From Bin87 sp965219925 (lineage in GTDB: Bacteria; Chloroflexota; Dehalococcoidia; Lucifugimonadales; UBA3495), in assembly GCA_965219925.1 (NCBI GenBank), contig OZ244795.1:248001-312000 (forward strand): a stretch of 64,000 bases of DNA. The letters are read 5' to 3'. Below, in pieces: positions 49,010 through 57,409 of this stretch. Below the pieces are notes generated by a model. That model was given only the letters and a program-made list of their open reading frames with translations. It searched no databases and was not told the DNA's origin. Position 1 is the stretch's first letter. The number at the start of each line of letters is the position of its first letter. Both the position numbers and the translations under genes were made by a program.

Positions 49010-50314
49010 TCAGTCCGGTTCCGGGTCGGTATCCACCAGTGGCGGCGGGTCAGCGTTGAGCACGTCCATCACGCCGGGAACGTCACGTCGGTAACCGCCG
49101 CTCCGGTCTTTGCGGGGGCGCAGGATGGTGGTGGGACTGCAACGCAGGAATCCGCGCAGACCGTCATCGTCGTCGTAGAGGCAGTCGTCCATCCTGAGCG
49201 AGGCCAGGTACACCCGGCGGGCGGTGGACGCCGTTTGCCGTTGCATGATGTCGGTGTACAAGCGCCAGCAGGCCGGGCTTTCCAGCGCCTCTCTGGAGCA
49301 CAGGAGCGCAACGCGGTCGAAGTTGCGGAACCTGCTCATGGGCGGAAACACCTGGGCGTTATAAATGGTTTCTTCATCATCGGCCAGCAGGCTCCAGCAC
49401 TGCAGTCCCCGTGTGCGCAACTCAGTCTCAAGCCAGGCGAGGATGGTGCAATCCGTTACCGACCCAATGAGCAGGATACGGCGATGGGAGACGGTGGTTT
49501 TGTGCAAAGAATTTTGCCCGGCGATGAAGTTGGCGGGAACACCGGCCGACCGGAGAAATTCTTCGGCAAGGCAACCCCCGGAGCGAGCCAGGGTATCCGC
49601 TCCCACGATGCTGGGGCCCTGGTGCTGGATCGACTTGAGCGCTAACACCGTGCTCAAGTCGCAGTCGGCAAACAGTGTCATATCGACGATGCAATCCTGC
49701 AGCAGTGTACGGTCCAGGCGCGTGCGTACCAGGGAGGTGCGCCGCAGGTCGCATCCGGAGAGGTTGGCGACATCGAGGCAGGCTGAATTCAGGCGAGCGC
49801 CGCTCAGGTTGGCGTCGGTCAGGTCGGCCATGGTCAGGTCAATCTCGGTGAGATTGGCCCCTGCCAAGTTAGCGCCGACCAGGGTGGCGAAGGCGGCGTC
49901 GCAGTTGGAGAGATCGGCGCCACGGAGGTCGGCATTGTTGAGGTTGCATCCCCGCAGATCAGAACGGGTGAAGAAGGCGCCCACGGCTCGGGAATCGGTG
50001 AAGGTGGAGCGGCTCAGGTTGCAACGCGACAGGTGCGCGTCGCGAAGGGCCGCGCCGGTGAAGTTGCCATTGTGCAGGTCGGCGGAGGTGAGGTCGATCT
50101 CGGTCAGGTCGTCGTAGGCCAGGTCAACGCCGGGCATCTTGACTCCGCTGAGATAGGCGCCGGACAGGTCAAGCCGTTCGCGGGACTGGAAGAACCGCGC
50201 TCTCCAGCGGGCGATGGCATAAGTGCGCCTTTTGGCGACAGCGACGTGCTCCGGGTTTGCCAATACGCTACTCCAAATGCGTTGAACCGCGGCTCTACTA
50301 AAAGCCCTTTCCAC
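49010..50314 (-). CDS. Pentapeptide-repeat protein with a TIR-like C-terminal domain
   Basis: 434 aa. Residues ~45-225 are about 35 pentapeptide repeats of the A(D/N)Lxx type (LDLSGAYLSGVKMPGVDLAY, ADLRGADLSNCDAAFATLVG, ANLAGANLTEIDLTMADLTD), forming a right-handed beta-helix. After a linker, residues ~275-390 read RRILLIGSVTDCTILAWLET, ELRTRGLQCWSLLADDEETI, FDRVALLCSREALESPACWR. That strand-helix order and the late LLCSxxxLxSxxCWR fit a divergent TIR/SEFIR-type domain. No catalytic Glu of NADase TIRs can be assigned with confidence. Function unknown. Confidence 0.7.
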   Translation of the reverse strand: MERAFSRAAVQRIWSSVLANPEHVAVAKRRTYAIARWRARFFQSRERLDLSGAYLSGVKMPGVDLAYDDLTEIDLTSADLHNGNFTGAALRDAHLSRCNLSRSTFTDSRAVGAFFTRSDLRGCNLNNADLRGADLSNCDAAFATLVGANLAGANLTEIDLTMADLTDANLSGARLNSACLDVANLSGCDLRRTSLVRTRLDRTLLQDCIVDMTLFADCDLSTVLALKSIQHQGPSIVGADTLARSGGCLAEEFLRSAGVPANFIAGQNSLHKTTVSHRRILLIGSVTDCTILAWLETELRTRGLQCWSLLADDEETIYNAQVFPPMSRFRNFDRVALLCSREALESPACWRLYTDIMQRQTASTARRVYLASLRMDDCLYDDDDGLRGFLRCSPTTILRPRKDRSGGYRRDVPGVMDVLNADPPPLVDTDPEPD

Positions 50315-50361
50315 TCAGGGAGAGGAGTTGAGGCCGGGTACTTACGATGTAGCGCAACGGC

Positions 50362-51540
50362 CTAGTCATCGCCGTCGTCCCCTGCCGAGTAAGCGGCTTC
50401 ACGCCCGGCGAATGACGGCATAACATCGGCGGCAAATATCGATAGCTGCTGCTTGAATTCGTGCCAGGGCATCCCCTCGGGCCACTGGAGCACTATGTCT
50501 TCCATACCGGGGTATTTGTCCTCAATCTCACTCAGAAATGCGACGAACTCAGACGGGGAGCCGCAGAACCAGGCCTTTTGGTCAACTCCATCTTCGATGC
50601 GGGGAGTACGGGCCGGCGCGCCCGGTGTGCCCCAGGGCCGGCCGTGCTCGTCGGTGTAGCGCACGAACCCGAAGGGCGCGAACCACTTGTAGCGTTCGTC
50701 GTGGAAGGGGCGAACCCCTTCGATGGCTTCTTCGCGGCTGCCGGCGATATAGAAGCCAAAACCCAGCGCCATGTCGCCGCCGAGGGGAATGTCTCGGCCA
50801 GCCTGAACCGCGGCGTCGTGATACTGGGTGATCATCTGCTCGGCGTACAGTTCGCCGGTAAGCGCCACCATCGCCTTGATGCCGTGTTCAGCGATGTAGT
50901 TCAGGGTACGTCCGCTGGCGATGGGTTGCCATATCTCCACCGGGCGGTTCAGCGGCCGCGGGACCATGGTGATTTCCTTGAGGTCGTAACCGCGATAGGG
51001 GACTTCCGGCGGGATGGTGTAGTACTTGCCGTGATGACTCCAGCTCTCTTCATTAAAGGCTTTTTGTATGACCTCCATCTGTTCCAGATAGAGTTCACGG
51101 TTGGCGTCATTGTCGATGACCGGCGAGCCAAAGGTTTCCACTTCGCGGGAGTGGTAACCGCGACCCACCCCGAAGATCAGCCGGCCGCCGGTGAGAATGT
51201 CGGCCATGGCGAAATCCTCTGCGATGCGCAGGGGGTGCCACATCGGGATGATGTTGAACGCCGAACCAAACTTCAGATTTTTGGTTTGTCCGGCCAGGTG
51301 CACGCCCATCAGGATGAGGTTGGGAATGCACTCGTAGCCTTCGTGCTGAAAGTGATGCTCGGCCATCCACATGCAGTAGAAACCGAGTTCATCCATGTGT
51401 TTGGCCAGCTCGACGGCGTGGTCGTACGCTTGCGACAATTGCTCGTTGGAATAGCGACGCTCATCGGCTGGCGTACCGTCGGCGCCCACATTGTCCAAGT
51501 CAATCTGGCCGACGTAAAGGACTGAAAAACGCTTGATCAT
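50362..51540 (-). CDS. LLM-class flavin-dependent oxidoreductase
   Basis: 392 aa, a luciferase-like TIM barrel. Conserved parts include ELAKHMDELGFYCMWMAEHH then FQHEG, SAFNIIPMWHPLRIAEDFAM, GRLIFGVGRGYHSREVETFG and EEIM-type loops. The protein uses reduced flavin to oxidise an organic substrate. The family commonly includes alkanal and EDTA monooxygenase-like enzymes; the substrate here is unknown. A TATAAT -10 box on the minus strand at 51573-51578 precedes the start. It is divergent from the Uma2 gene. Confidence 0.88.
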   Translation of the reverse strand: MIKRFSVLYVGQIDLDNVGADGTPADERRYSNEQLSQAYDHAVELAKHMDELGFYCMWMAEHHFQHEGYECIPNLILMGVHLAGQTKNLKFGSAFNIIPMWHPLRIAEDFAMADILTGGRLIFGVGRGYHSREVETFGSPVIDNDANRELYLEQMEVIQKAFNEESWSHHGKYYTIPPEVPYRGYDLKEITMVPRPLNRPVEIWQPIASGRTLNYIAEHGIKAMVALTGELYAEQMITQYHDAAVQAGRDIPLGGDMALGFGFYIAGSREEAIEGVRPFHDERYKWFAPFGFVRYTDEHGRPWGTPGAPARTPRIEDGVDQKAWFCGSPSEFVAFLSEIEDKYPGMEDIVLQWPEGMPWHEFKQQLSIFAADVMPSFAGREAAYSAGDDGDD

Positions 51541-51661
51541 CTAGTGGATTCTCCGAAACAAAACTAAGCGGCATTATAGCATGGGGGCGAGGCGAACTGC
51601 GGAGTACGCCCGTGCTATACTCGCCGCACTCGGCCCGACCGCGTCCTTTCTTGAGGCTGCT

Positions 51662-52441
51662 ATGACTACCAGGCCCCAGCCGCAACCCGGTCCGGCGTAT
51701 CCCCGGCTGACCCCCCTGCCGGACCCTCCCAAGCCACCCGACGCGATGAAGCAGCGACCACACATCGCCCGCGCCGACCAGGTTCTCCGCAGCCACTTCC
51801 ACCCTCGCCCGGACGTGCTGGTTTCCGGCGAGGGCTATCTCTGCCGGAACCCCGGCGAGGCCCGTCGCTCGCCCCATCCCGACTGTATCGTGGCCATCGG
51901 CGTGCCCATTTCGCCCCAGGTCATCGAGGATGAAGGTAACGGCTACACCATTAGCGAAATCGGCCAGCCGCCGGATTTTGTGCTGGAAGTGGCGTCGGAG
52001 AGCACCCGGGAGCGGGACAACACAGTGAAGCGGGAGCAGTATGCCGCCCTGGAGGTGAGGGAATACTGGCGGTTTGACCCCAGCAACGGAGCCCTGGCCG
52101 GAGACGCTCTGGTGAACGGACGGTACGAGCCGATTCCGGTTGACCGTGAGTCGGACGGGTTGATGCGGGGGTACAGCGCGGTCTTGGAGCTGGAACTGCG
52201 TACGGAAAACCGGCTGCTGCAATTTTGGAATCCGGTTACTCAGGAATATCTGCCGGACCTGATAGAGGCGCTGGAAGCGCTGGCGGTGGAGCAGGCGGCG
52301 CGATTGGAGGCGGAGGCACAAGCAGCGGTGGCCCAAGCTGCACGCCACGTTGCCCAAGTTGCACGCCAGGTTGCCGAGGAGCGCGCCGCCGCCCTGGCCG
52401 AGGAACTCCGCCGCCTCCGCGAGCGGCTGGACCCCACCTGA
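51662..52441 (+). CDS. Uma2-family (DUF820) endonuclease-like protein
   Basis: 259 aa from ATG 51662 (GAGGCTGCT upstream). A TATACT -10 box lies at 51616-51621. Core motifs are VSGEGYLCRNPGEARRSPHP, DCIVAIGV, PPDFVLEVASESTRERD (Glu, Asp) and LEVREYWRFDPSNG. The C-terminus is a coiled coil of Ala/Gln/Val heptads (QAAVAQAARHVAQVARQVAE). It is a paralogue of the protein at 31596, with the same order of core and coiled coil. Confidence 0.85.
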   Translation: MTTRPQPQPGPAYPRLTPLPDPPKPPDAMKQRPHIARADQVLRSHFHPRPDVLVSGEGYLCRNPGEARRSPHPDCIVAIGVPISPQVIEDEGNGYTISEIGQPPDFVLEVASESTRERDNTVKREQYAALEVREYWRFDPSNGALAGDALVNGRYEPIPVDRESDGLMRGYSAVLELELRTENRLLQFWNPVTQEYLPDLIEALEALAVEQAARLEAEAQAAVAQAARHVAQVARQVAEERAAALAEELRRLRERLDPT

Positions 52442-52535
52442 CCCGGTACGCCCCTCACCCCCGGCCCCTCTCCCACCGGGAGAGGGGAGCCGAATCTAAC
52501 ATCGATAGACAGGATGGACAGGGTTGGGGAGGGAA

Positions 52536-52752
52536 CGAGATTGCCACGCTACGCTCGCAATGACAAACCTCAACACCCCCGTCATTACGAAAGGCGCCCA
52601 TCCCCACCTGTCATTGCGAGGAGCGCAGCCGCTCATGGTGAGCCTGTCGAACCACGTGGCAATCTCGTTGAGGTTGAACACACTCCGGCGCACCACCATT
52701 GCTACGGCGACGAGATTGCCAACCCCCGCATCGAGTACGGGGGCGCAATGAC
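52536..52752. repeat. Dispersed repeat A, partial plus full copy
   Basis: A half-copy (CGAGATTGCCACGCTACGCT ... GCAATGACA) at 52536-52564 and a full copy at 52609-52752. With GGGAGAGG-type repeats on both sides they fill 52442-52865. Confidence 0.85.
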
Positions 52753-52865
52753 AAGGTGGGGGCTCCCCTCGCCTGCCGGGAGAGGGGTAGGGGGTGAGGG
52801 CGGACTCTCTCCGTTTGATTGGTACGCTACACCGTTCTACAATTGGAATGAAAGTTGATCATCAG

Positions 52866-53102
52866 ATGAAGCTCACCGAATACTTCCATGCCATGCACCG
52901 TCGCCCTGACCGTGTGTATATTACATTTCACTGGATTCAGCGAGTGATTGACCATCCGATTAGCGAAGTAGTGCAGACCGATGGACGCATTCGGCGCTGG
53001 GCGCCAATTGCAGAAATGGACGGAAGGTATCTGCGGGTTGTTCTGTTGTCGGACGGAGAGACCGTACATAACGCCTTTTTTGACCGGGGGTTCAAGCCAT
53101 GA
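52866..53102 (+). CDS. DUF4258-like small protein (putative toxin)
   Basis: 78 aa from ATG 52866. MKLTEYFHAMHRRPDRVYIT then FHWIQRVIDHPISEVVQTDG, RIRRWAPIAEMDGRYLRVVL and ETVHNAFFDRGFKP resemble DUF4258-type proteins. It overlaps the DUF2283 gene by four bases. Small pairs of this kind are thought to be toxin-antitoxin modules; that is inference here. Confidence 0.65.
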   Translation: MKLTEYFHAMHRRPDRVYITFHWIQRVIDHPISEVVQTDGRIRRWAPIAEMDGRYLRVVLLSDGETVHNAFFDRGFKP

Positions 53103-53329
53103 ACATTAAGTACTTCCAGGATACCGATACCCTCTACATCGAACTTTTCCCCGCCGAGGTGAACGAGACGCGCGACTTGGACGAAAACACCCTCCTGGAA
53201 ATGGATGCCGATGGCCGTCTCTGCGCTATAACTATCGAACATGCCAGCGACCGCATGGCGATTCCTGCGTTTTCCTACCAGCAAATCCCCGAAATGATAC
53301 CGGCACGCCTGTCATCATGGTCAAATTGA
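53099..53329 (+). CDS. DUF2283 protein (putative antitoxin)
   Basis: 76 aa. MNIKYFQDTDTLYIELFPAE, then ETRDLDENTLLEMDADGRLC and AITIEHAS, has the DUF2283 layout (YxxxxDxLYIxF ... DADGxxxxIEI..A). The ATG overlaps the previous stop (ATGA), so the pair is coupled. Confidence 0.8.
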   Translation: MNIKYFQDTDTLYIELFPAEVNETRDLDENTLLEMDADGRLCAITIEHASDRMAIPAFSYQQIPEMIPARLSSWSN

Positions 53330-53335
53330 GAAACT

Positions 53336-53480
53336 TGTCATTGCGAGGGATGGACAGGATTGGGGAGGGAACGAGATTGCCGCGCTACGCTCGCAATGAC
53401 AAACCTCAACACCCCTGTCATTACGAAAGGCGCCCATCCTCACCTGTCATTGCGAGGAGCGTAGCGACGTGGCAATCTCG
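53336..53480. repeat. Dispersed repeat A, two partial copies
   Basis: Copies at 53336-53401 and 53445-53480. The first has the inner part replaced by a GATGGACAGGATTGGG block also seen at 52510 and 56550. Confidence 0.8.
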
Positions 53481-53666
53481 GTGCCTGTGCCCCCGGTGCG
53501 CCCCAACATTCCACCACCCCCACCGCTACCCCGCTCAAAATCCTGTCCATCCTGTCCATCGATGTAAAACGGCAGTCCCCCTCTCCCACCGGGAGAGGGG
53601 CCGGGGGTGAGGGGCGCACCCACTCCTGTCAATGACAAGTTTCGCAATTTGCTCCTCCTCCAAGTC

Positions 53667-53695
53667 TTGATTCTTGAAATATCCGCCGCTACAAT
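53667..53695 (+). promoter_or_regulatory. Sigma-70-type promoter
   Basis: TTGATT at 53667-53672 and TACAAT at 53690-53695 with 17 bp between. It lies upstream of the small hypothetical gene at 53730. Confidence 0.6.
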
Positions 53696-53729
53696 CCACG
53701 CACGGTTCGGTTTTTTGCGCCTTGGGGGG

Positions 53730-54101
53730 GTGAGACGGTTAACGCCGCTGCCCCGGCCTGCTCGGTGGGTTTGCTGGCGAGTCTGTTCTCAGGAATGGAC
53801 TTGGGTGGGCGTGCGGAAGCACACTGACGGCAACGGAGACGGCTGGGTCATCTTCGGCGCCTACCCCAGGTATCGCATCTACGAGGCCAGCGACCAGTAC
53901 CGCATTGGATACATTGCGGGAGAATTCGACGAGATCTGCGACCTCAACGTGAGGTGGTTTGGCCTGCCGACGCCGGTGGATAACTTGGGCGGTTCGGACG
54001 ATGATGACGACAACAGCGTTGCGCAACAGCAGCATCAGCCACCTCTCGACGTCAACGACCCGTCTACTTTGACTCAGGAGAACCTGGAAAAGTACTACTA
54101 A
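53730..54101 (+). CDS. Hypothetical protein, start uncertain
   Basis: About 123 aa from GTG 53730; a later GTG before RKHTDGNGDG is possible. The well-formed part is EWTWVGVRKHTDGNGDGWVI, FGAYPRYRIYEASDQYRIGY and IAGEFDEICDLNVRWFGLPT. An acidic run (GGSDDDDDNS) and a Gln-rich tail follow. No family is recognised. The antisense strand is open but looks like a shadow of this gene and the next SDR. Confidence 0.45.
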   Translation: MRRLTPLPRPARWVCWRVCSQEWTWVGVRKHTDGNGDGWVIFGAYPRYRIYEASDQYRIGYIAGEFDEICDLNVRWFGLPTPVDNLGGSDDDDDNSVAQQQHQPPLDVNDPSTLTQENLEKYY

Positions 54102-54218
54102 TATGAGGGTGAGCGCATCGAGAGGCAGCGGGCAGACGGTACCGGCTATAATGGCTACGTCTTTACAAGTGTTTGGTGCCGTTGATGGTAGAGGCGTTCG
54201 CAGAGTTGAGGCGGTTTT

Positions 54219-54995
54219 ATGGATTTGACGCTGAACGGAAAGGTCGCGATGATTACCGGCGGGAGCCGAGGACTGGGGCGGCAGTGCGCTTTGGCCCTGG
54301 GCCGCGAGGGCTGCGCCGTCGCCATTTGCGGGCGGGACGGCGAGCAGGTGCAGAAGACGGTTGCCGAACTGGAAGGCATGGGCATCAAGGTGAACGGCAG
54401 CCAGGCGGACGTTACCAATCCTGATGACCCGGCACGCTTCCTGCAAGAAACCACCGCCGCCCTCGGCCCTCCCGACATCCTGGTGAACAACGTGGGCGGA
54501 CGCCGCGGCTCCGTGCTGTTCGCGGAGACCACCATCGAGCAGTTCGTGGAGGGTTTGGAGGTGAATCTCCTGTCGGCGGTGCGGCTCACCAAGCTGGCGT
54601 TGCCCCACATGCAGGCCCAGGGCTGGGGCCGCGTTATCAACATCGCGTCGATATACGGGCGTGAGCATGGCGGCTCGGTGGACTACATGACTGGTAAGGC
54701 GGGAATGATTGCCTTCTCCAAGCATCTGGCGCTACAGCTGGCGCCGACCGGCGTGCTGGTCAACTGCGTGGCTCCGGGCAGCATTGATTTCCCCGGCAGC
54801 ACCTGGGACCGTTTTCAACAGAACAACACGCCGGAAGTGGTGGACGAGTTCATCGACCGCAACCTGCCGATGGGGAAGTTTGGCTGGCCGGAACCAATTG
54901 GAGAAACCGTAGCCTTCCTGGCTTCAGACCGGGCAAACCTGATCACGGGCGCCTGCATCAACGTAGACGGCGGGCAGTCCAAGTCGCTGTTTTAG
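54219..54995 (+). CDS. SDR-family oxidoreductase
   Basis: 258 aa. MDLTLNGKVAMITGGSRGLG is the cofactor loop. ILVNNVGGRRGSVLF has NNVG in place of NNAG. VINIASIYGREHGGSVDYMT then GKAGMIAFSKHLALQLAP supply Ser, Tyr and Lys, and ITGACINVDGGQSKSLF closes it. It is less similar to the other three SDRs than they are to one another. A TATAAT box lies at 54147-54152. The substrate is unknown. Confidence 0.88.
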   Translation: MDLTLNGKVAMITGGSRGLGRQCALALGREGCAVAICGRDGEQVQKTVAELEGMGIKVNGSQADVTNPDDPARFLQETTAALGPPDILVNNVGGRRGSVLFAETTIEQFVEGLEVNLLSAVRLTKLALPHMQAQGWGRVINIASIYGREHGGSVDYMTGKAGMIAFSKHLALQLAPTGVLVNCVAPGSIDFPGSTWDRFQQNNTPEVVDEFIDRNLPMGKFGWPEPIGETVAFLASDRANLITGACINVDGGQSKSLF

Positions 54996-55060
54996 CGAAA
55001 CGCCCCTCACCCCCGGCCCCTCTCCCTGGATGGGAGAGGGCCAGGGTGAGGGTGAATCGT

Positions 55061-55267
55061 CTACACTTCCACCGTCTGCAACTCCGACCTCGGCTCCGGA
55101 ATCGGTTCCCCTGATTCCCGCATCAGGTCAATGTGGAGCCTGATTGCTTCGCTAATCAGTCGCTCGACTTCCTCCCTCGTCTCCGCCGCAGCCACGCAGA
55201 CCGGCAAATCAGGGACGTATGCGCCGTAACTGGTAGACCCTTTCTCAATTACTACGACGAACTTCAT
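55061..55267 (-). CDS. hicB: HicB-family antitoxin, orphan
   Basis: 68 aa. MKFVVVIEKGSTSYGAYVPD then LPVCVAAAETREEVERLISE, AIRLHIDLMRESGEPIPEP is the short HicB fold with the usual AIxxHIxxLxExGExIPEP close. Its ATG overlaps the stop of a broken hicA, so it is an antitoxin left without a working toxin. Confidence 0.88.
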   Translation of the reverse strand: MKFVVVIEKGSTSYGAYVPDLPVCVAAAETREEVERLISEAIRLHIDLMRESGEPIPEPRSELQTVEV

Positions 55268-55412
55268 CGTGCCTCGCGTCTATCAATCCCAGCCTGGCGA
55301 AGTATGTTCAGCTAAGTGCCGGGCGGGATGTCGGTGCTAGGATGGCCAGCAATTGTCACTGTACCACTTTTCTCAGGATGCCTGAATTGACGATGGCTGC
55401 CGGTCAGGGTCT
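55264..55412 (-). pseudogene. hicA: hicA toxin, 5'-truncated with an amber codon
   Basis: The minus strand reads RKTLTGSHRQFRHPEKSGTV then TIAGHPSTDIPPGT, a TAG, and LNILRQAGIDRREAR to the stop at 55264. This is the second half of HicA (GSHxxxxHP...KxGxVTIxxHxxxDIPxGTLxxILRQAGI), with a Leu codon mutated to stop. The first ~25 codons are missing, and a GGGAGAGG-type repeat (55419 onward) lies exactly there. Confidence 0.8.
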
Positions 55413-55646
55413 TTCGATTCTCCCTCTCCCCTTGTGGGAGAGGGCTGGGGTGAGGGGTATAGTCTGCCGCAGGATAGTTCCCTATCTCACACCTTCACCC
55501 TCACCCTAACCCTCTCCCATCAAGGGAGAGGGGATTTCTTGTAAAACCGAAAGGCCCTGGGCTGCCGGTGGTGCGAACACGAAACCAGCCATCGCGCTCA
55601 ACTAATCTGATAGCATCCCTTACCTTGGGCATAGCAAGGGCCCGTC
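55413..55646. repeat. Intergenic GGGAGAGG-type repeat cluster
   Basis: Repeat blocks at about 55419-55531 in both orientations. No gene is supported. Confidence 0.7.
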
Positions 55647-56465
55647 TTACCCCGCTTTATGCACTGTCCCCACAAACTCCTGCCAGGCCAGGACGCACTT
55701 TTCGGGCGCCGAGTGCTGGACGTAACCGCCGGCTCCGGGAACCCGCGCCAGCGTGCAGTTGGGCATACGGTCGGCCTGGCCCTGGGCGCGGTCGGGGATG
55801 TCGCCTTCGCTGAGCGCGCCGACCATCGCCAGGGCAGGGGTTGTGATGCTGGCGAGTTTCTCGGAAAGGTCCTGGGTTGCCAGATAAGCGAGTGTTTCCA
55901 GCACCACGTGGCGGGACGTTTGGCCCATCTGCTGGATATACCATTCGTGATGCTCGGGCGCGTCGTCGGCGCTGACACGCCGCCCGCCCGTGGCGCGGGC
56001 CCAGCCTTCAACGCCTTCCTGTTCCACTAGCCGATAGTAATTCTGGTAGGTATCCACGCCGACGAAGTTGTACGGCGACGTGCAGGTGGTGACGGTGTGG
56101 AGGCGCTCGGGGTACTGGTAGGCGAATTGCAGGGCGATGGTGCCGCCAATGGTTTCGCCGATCAGGTGCACTTTGTCCAGAGACAGGTAATCAAGCAGGT
56201 TGCGCAAGTCGGTGGCAAACCCCTCCAGGGACCAGTTGTAGCCCGGCGCGGGCACCGATGAGCGACCGAACCCTCGAGCGTCCACTCGAATCACCCGATA
56301 CTGGCGGGCCAACAGCGGGGGCCAGGCGTACCACAACCGCCCGCTCTTGGAGTTGCCATGGTGGAGGACGATAGTCTCCACCGTGTCCGGGTCGCGCCAG
56401 GGGTCGGTGAAATTATCGTCGTCGTAGTACATTTCCAGGTTGTCGGCGAGTTGTGCTACCGGCAT
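55647..56465 (-). CDS. Alpha/beta-hydrolase-fold protein with altered active site
   Basis: 272 aa. The fold is clear: ETIVLHHGNSKSGRLWYAWP, YRVIRVDARGFGRSSVPAPG, LDYLSLDKVHLIGETIGGTI and LASITTPALAMVGALSEGDI. The nucleophile elbow reads GETIGG, with Thr (ACC) where Ser is usual. The expected catalytic His in the VPGAGHxV motif is Gly (VPGAGGYVQHSAPE), although a His lies four residues later. It may therefore be a non-hydrolytic member, or may use other residues. Confidence 0.8.
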   Translation of the reverse strand: MPVAQLADNLEMYYDDDNFTDPWRDPDTVETIVLHHGNSKSGRLWYAWPPLLARQYRVIRVDARGFGRSSVPAPGYNWSLEGFATDLRNLLDYLSLDKVHLIGETIGGTIALQFAYQYPERLHTVTTCTSPYNFVGVDTYQNYYRLVEQEGVEGWARATGGRRVSADDAPEHHEWYIQQMGQTSRHVVLETLAYLATQDLSEKLASITTPALAMVGALSEGDIPDRAQGQADRMPNCTLARVPGAGGYVQHSAPEKCVLAWQEFVGTVHKAG

Positions 56466-56583
56466 GGCAACCTCCTGTTGCGAAGCTGATAAATGGCTTT
56501 TGTGTTGGCGGGCGCAGCGGGAGCGGTTAAGTGTATTTACATCGATGAACAGGATGGACAGGATTTTGGGCCGTGGTTTGCAA

Positions 56584-56620
56584 CGAGATTGCCACGTCGC
56601 TCCACTCCTCGCAATGACAG
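56584..56620. repeat. Dispersed repeat A, half copy
   Basis: CGAGATTGCCACGTCGCTCC ... CTCGCAATGACAG, between the hydrolase-fold and cupin genes (56466-56742 holds no gene). Confidence 0.8.
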
Positions 56621-56742
56621 ATGGGGATGGGCACCCCTCCGCAATGACGTTACGCTGGTTTGGTTTGACAAAGTGGGTACGCGTGAGAGCGGCGACGTGG
56701 CAGTGACGCCGGCATCGGGCAATGATACATCCGGGCGGGTAA

Positions 56743-57120
56743 CTACACGCTGAATCCGCCGCCGGGGGTCTGGTCGACCAGGGGGATCTGCACGCTCACC
56801 CGATCAGAGTTGCCAACGCTGCGGGTGGTGTGTCCACGGCCGGTAAGGTCTTCGCAAAGCTCAATATCGCCAACGTTGAAGATACGCTTGGTGCCGTCGC
56901 CCAAACCAATCTCGACCTGGCCCTGCAACGTGATGACGTACTGCCGGCGCGGCGCGATGTGAAACTCGACGAGTTGCCCGGGCGTGAGACGGCTGAACTG
57001 CAATCCGGTGGCAGCCTGGGTTCCCGTGCGCATGGCGTGCCCCACCTGCTCGTAGGGCAATTCGAGGTCCTCGATGTGCGATTCGCCGTCCTCTCCGGTG
57101 TAAATCCTGACTACCTGCAT
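56743..57120 (-). CDS. Cupin-like protein
   Basis: 125 aa from ATG 57120 (GGGAGG upstream). ESHIEDLELPYEQVGHAMRT, LQFSRLTPGQLVEFHIAPRR, QYVITLQGQVEIGLGDGTKR and GRGHTTRSVGNSDRVSVQIP give a single beta-barrel with the cupin spacing. Only part of the usual His/Glu metal set is present (FHIAPRRQYVITLQG, GRGHTTR). Function unknown. Confidence 0.75.
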   Translation of the reverse strand: MQVVRIYTGEDGESHIEDLELPYEQVGHAMRTGTQAATGLQFSRLTPGQLVEFHIAPRRQYVITLQGQVEIGLGDGTKRIFNVGDIELCEDLTGRGHTTRSVGNSDRVSVQIPLVDQTPGGGFSV

Positions 57121-57230
57121 CTGATGCAACCTCCCGCACGATTTTGGATAGGCTCATGATAGCACCTACGCCAGCCGCCCGCCGATACAAACCCGGCGTC
57201 GCACACGGGCTAGGACGATTGCAAAGTTAC

Positions 57231-57306
57231 GGGAGTTGACCCTACCCGCTCGTCCTGAGCCTGTCGAAGGACAGTCGCCGATGGTTTGACAAGCTCACCA
57301 TGAGCG
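57231..57306. repeat. Left arm of a 76-bp inverted repeat (repeat B)
   Basis: GGGAGTTGACCCTACCCGCT ... AGCTCACCATGAGCGG. Its reverse complement lies at 58859-58934 with only about two mismatches, flanking the transporter gene. Confidence 0.85.
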
Positions 57307-57409
57307 GGTGCGGGTGTCCAAGGACATTGCAATCGTCCTGGCACACGGGCCGGCAAAAGGGGCAGCGGGAACGCTGCCACCAGTAGGGTAAGGGTTGGCT
57401 CGGTGCGCG

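Noticed and set aside
53739..54725. A 328-aa minus-strand frame across the small hypothetical gene and an SDR
   Set aside because: The SDR on the plus strand has all family motifs; the antisense frame has none.
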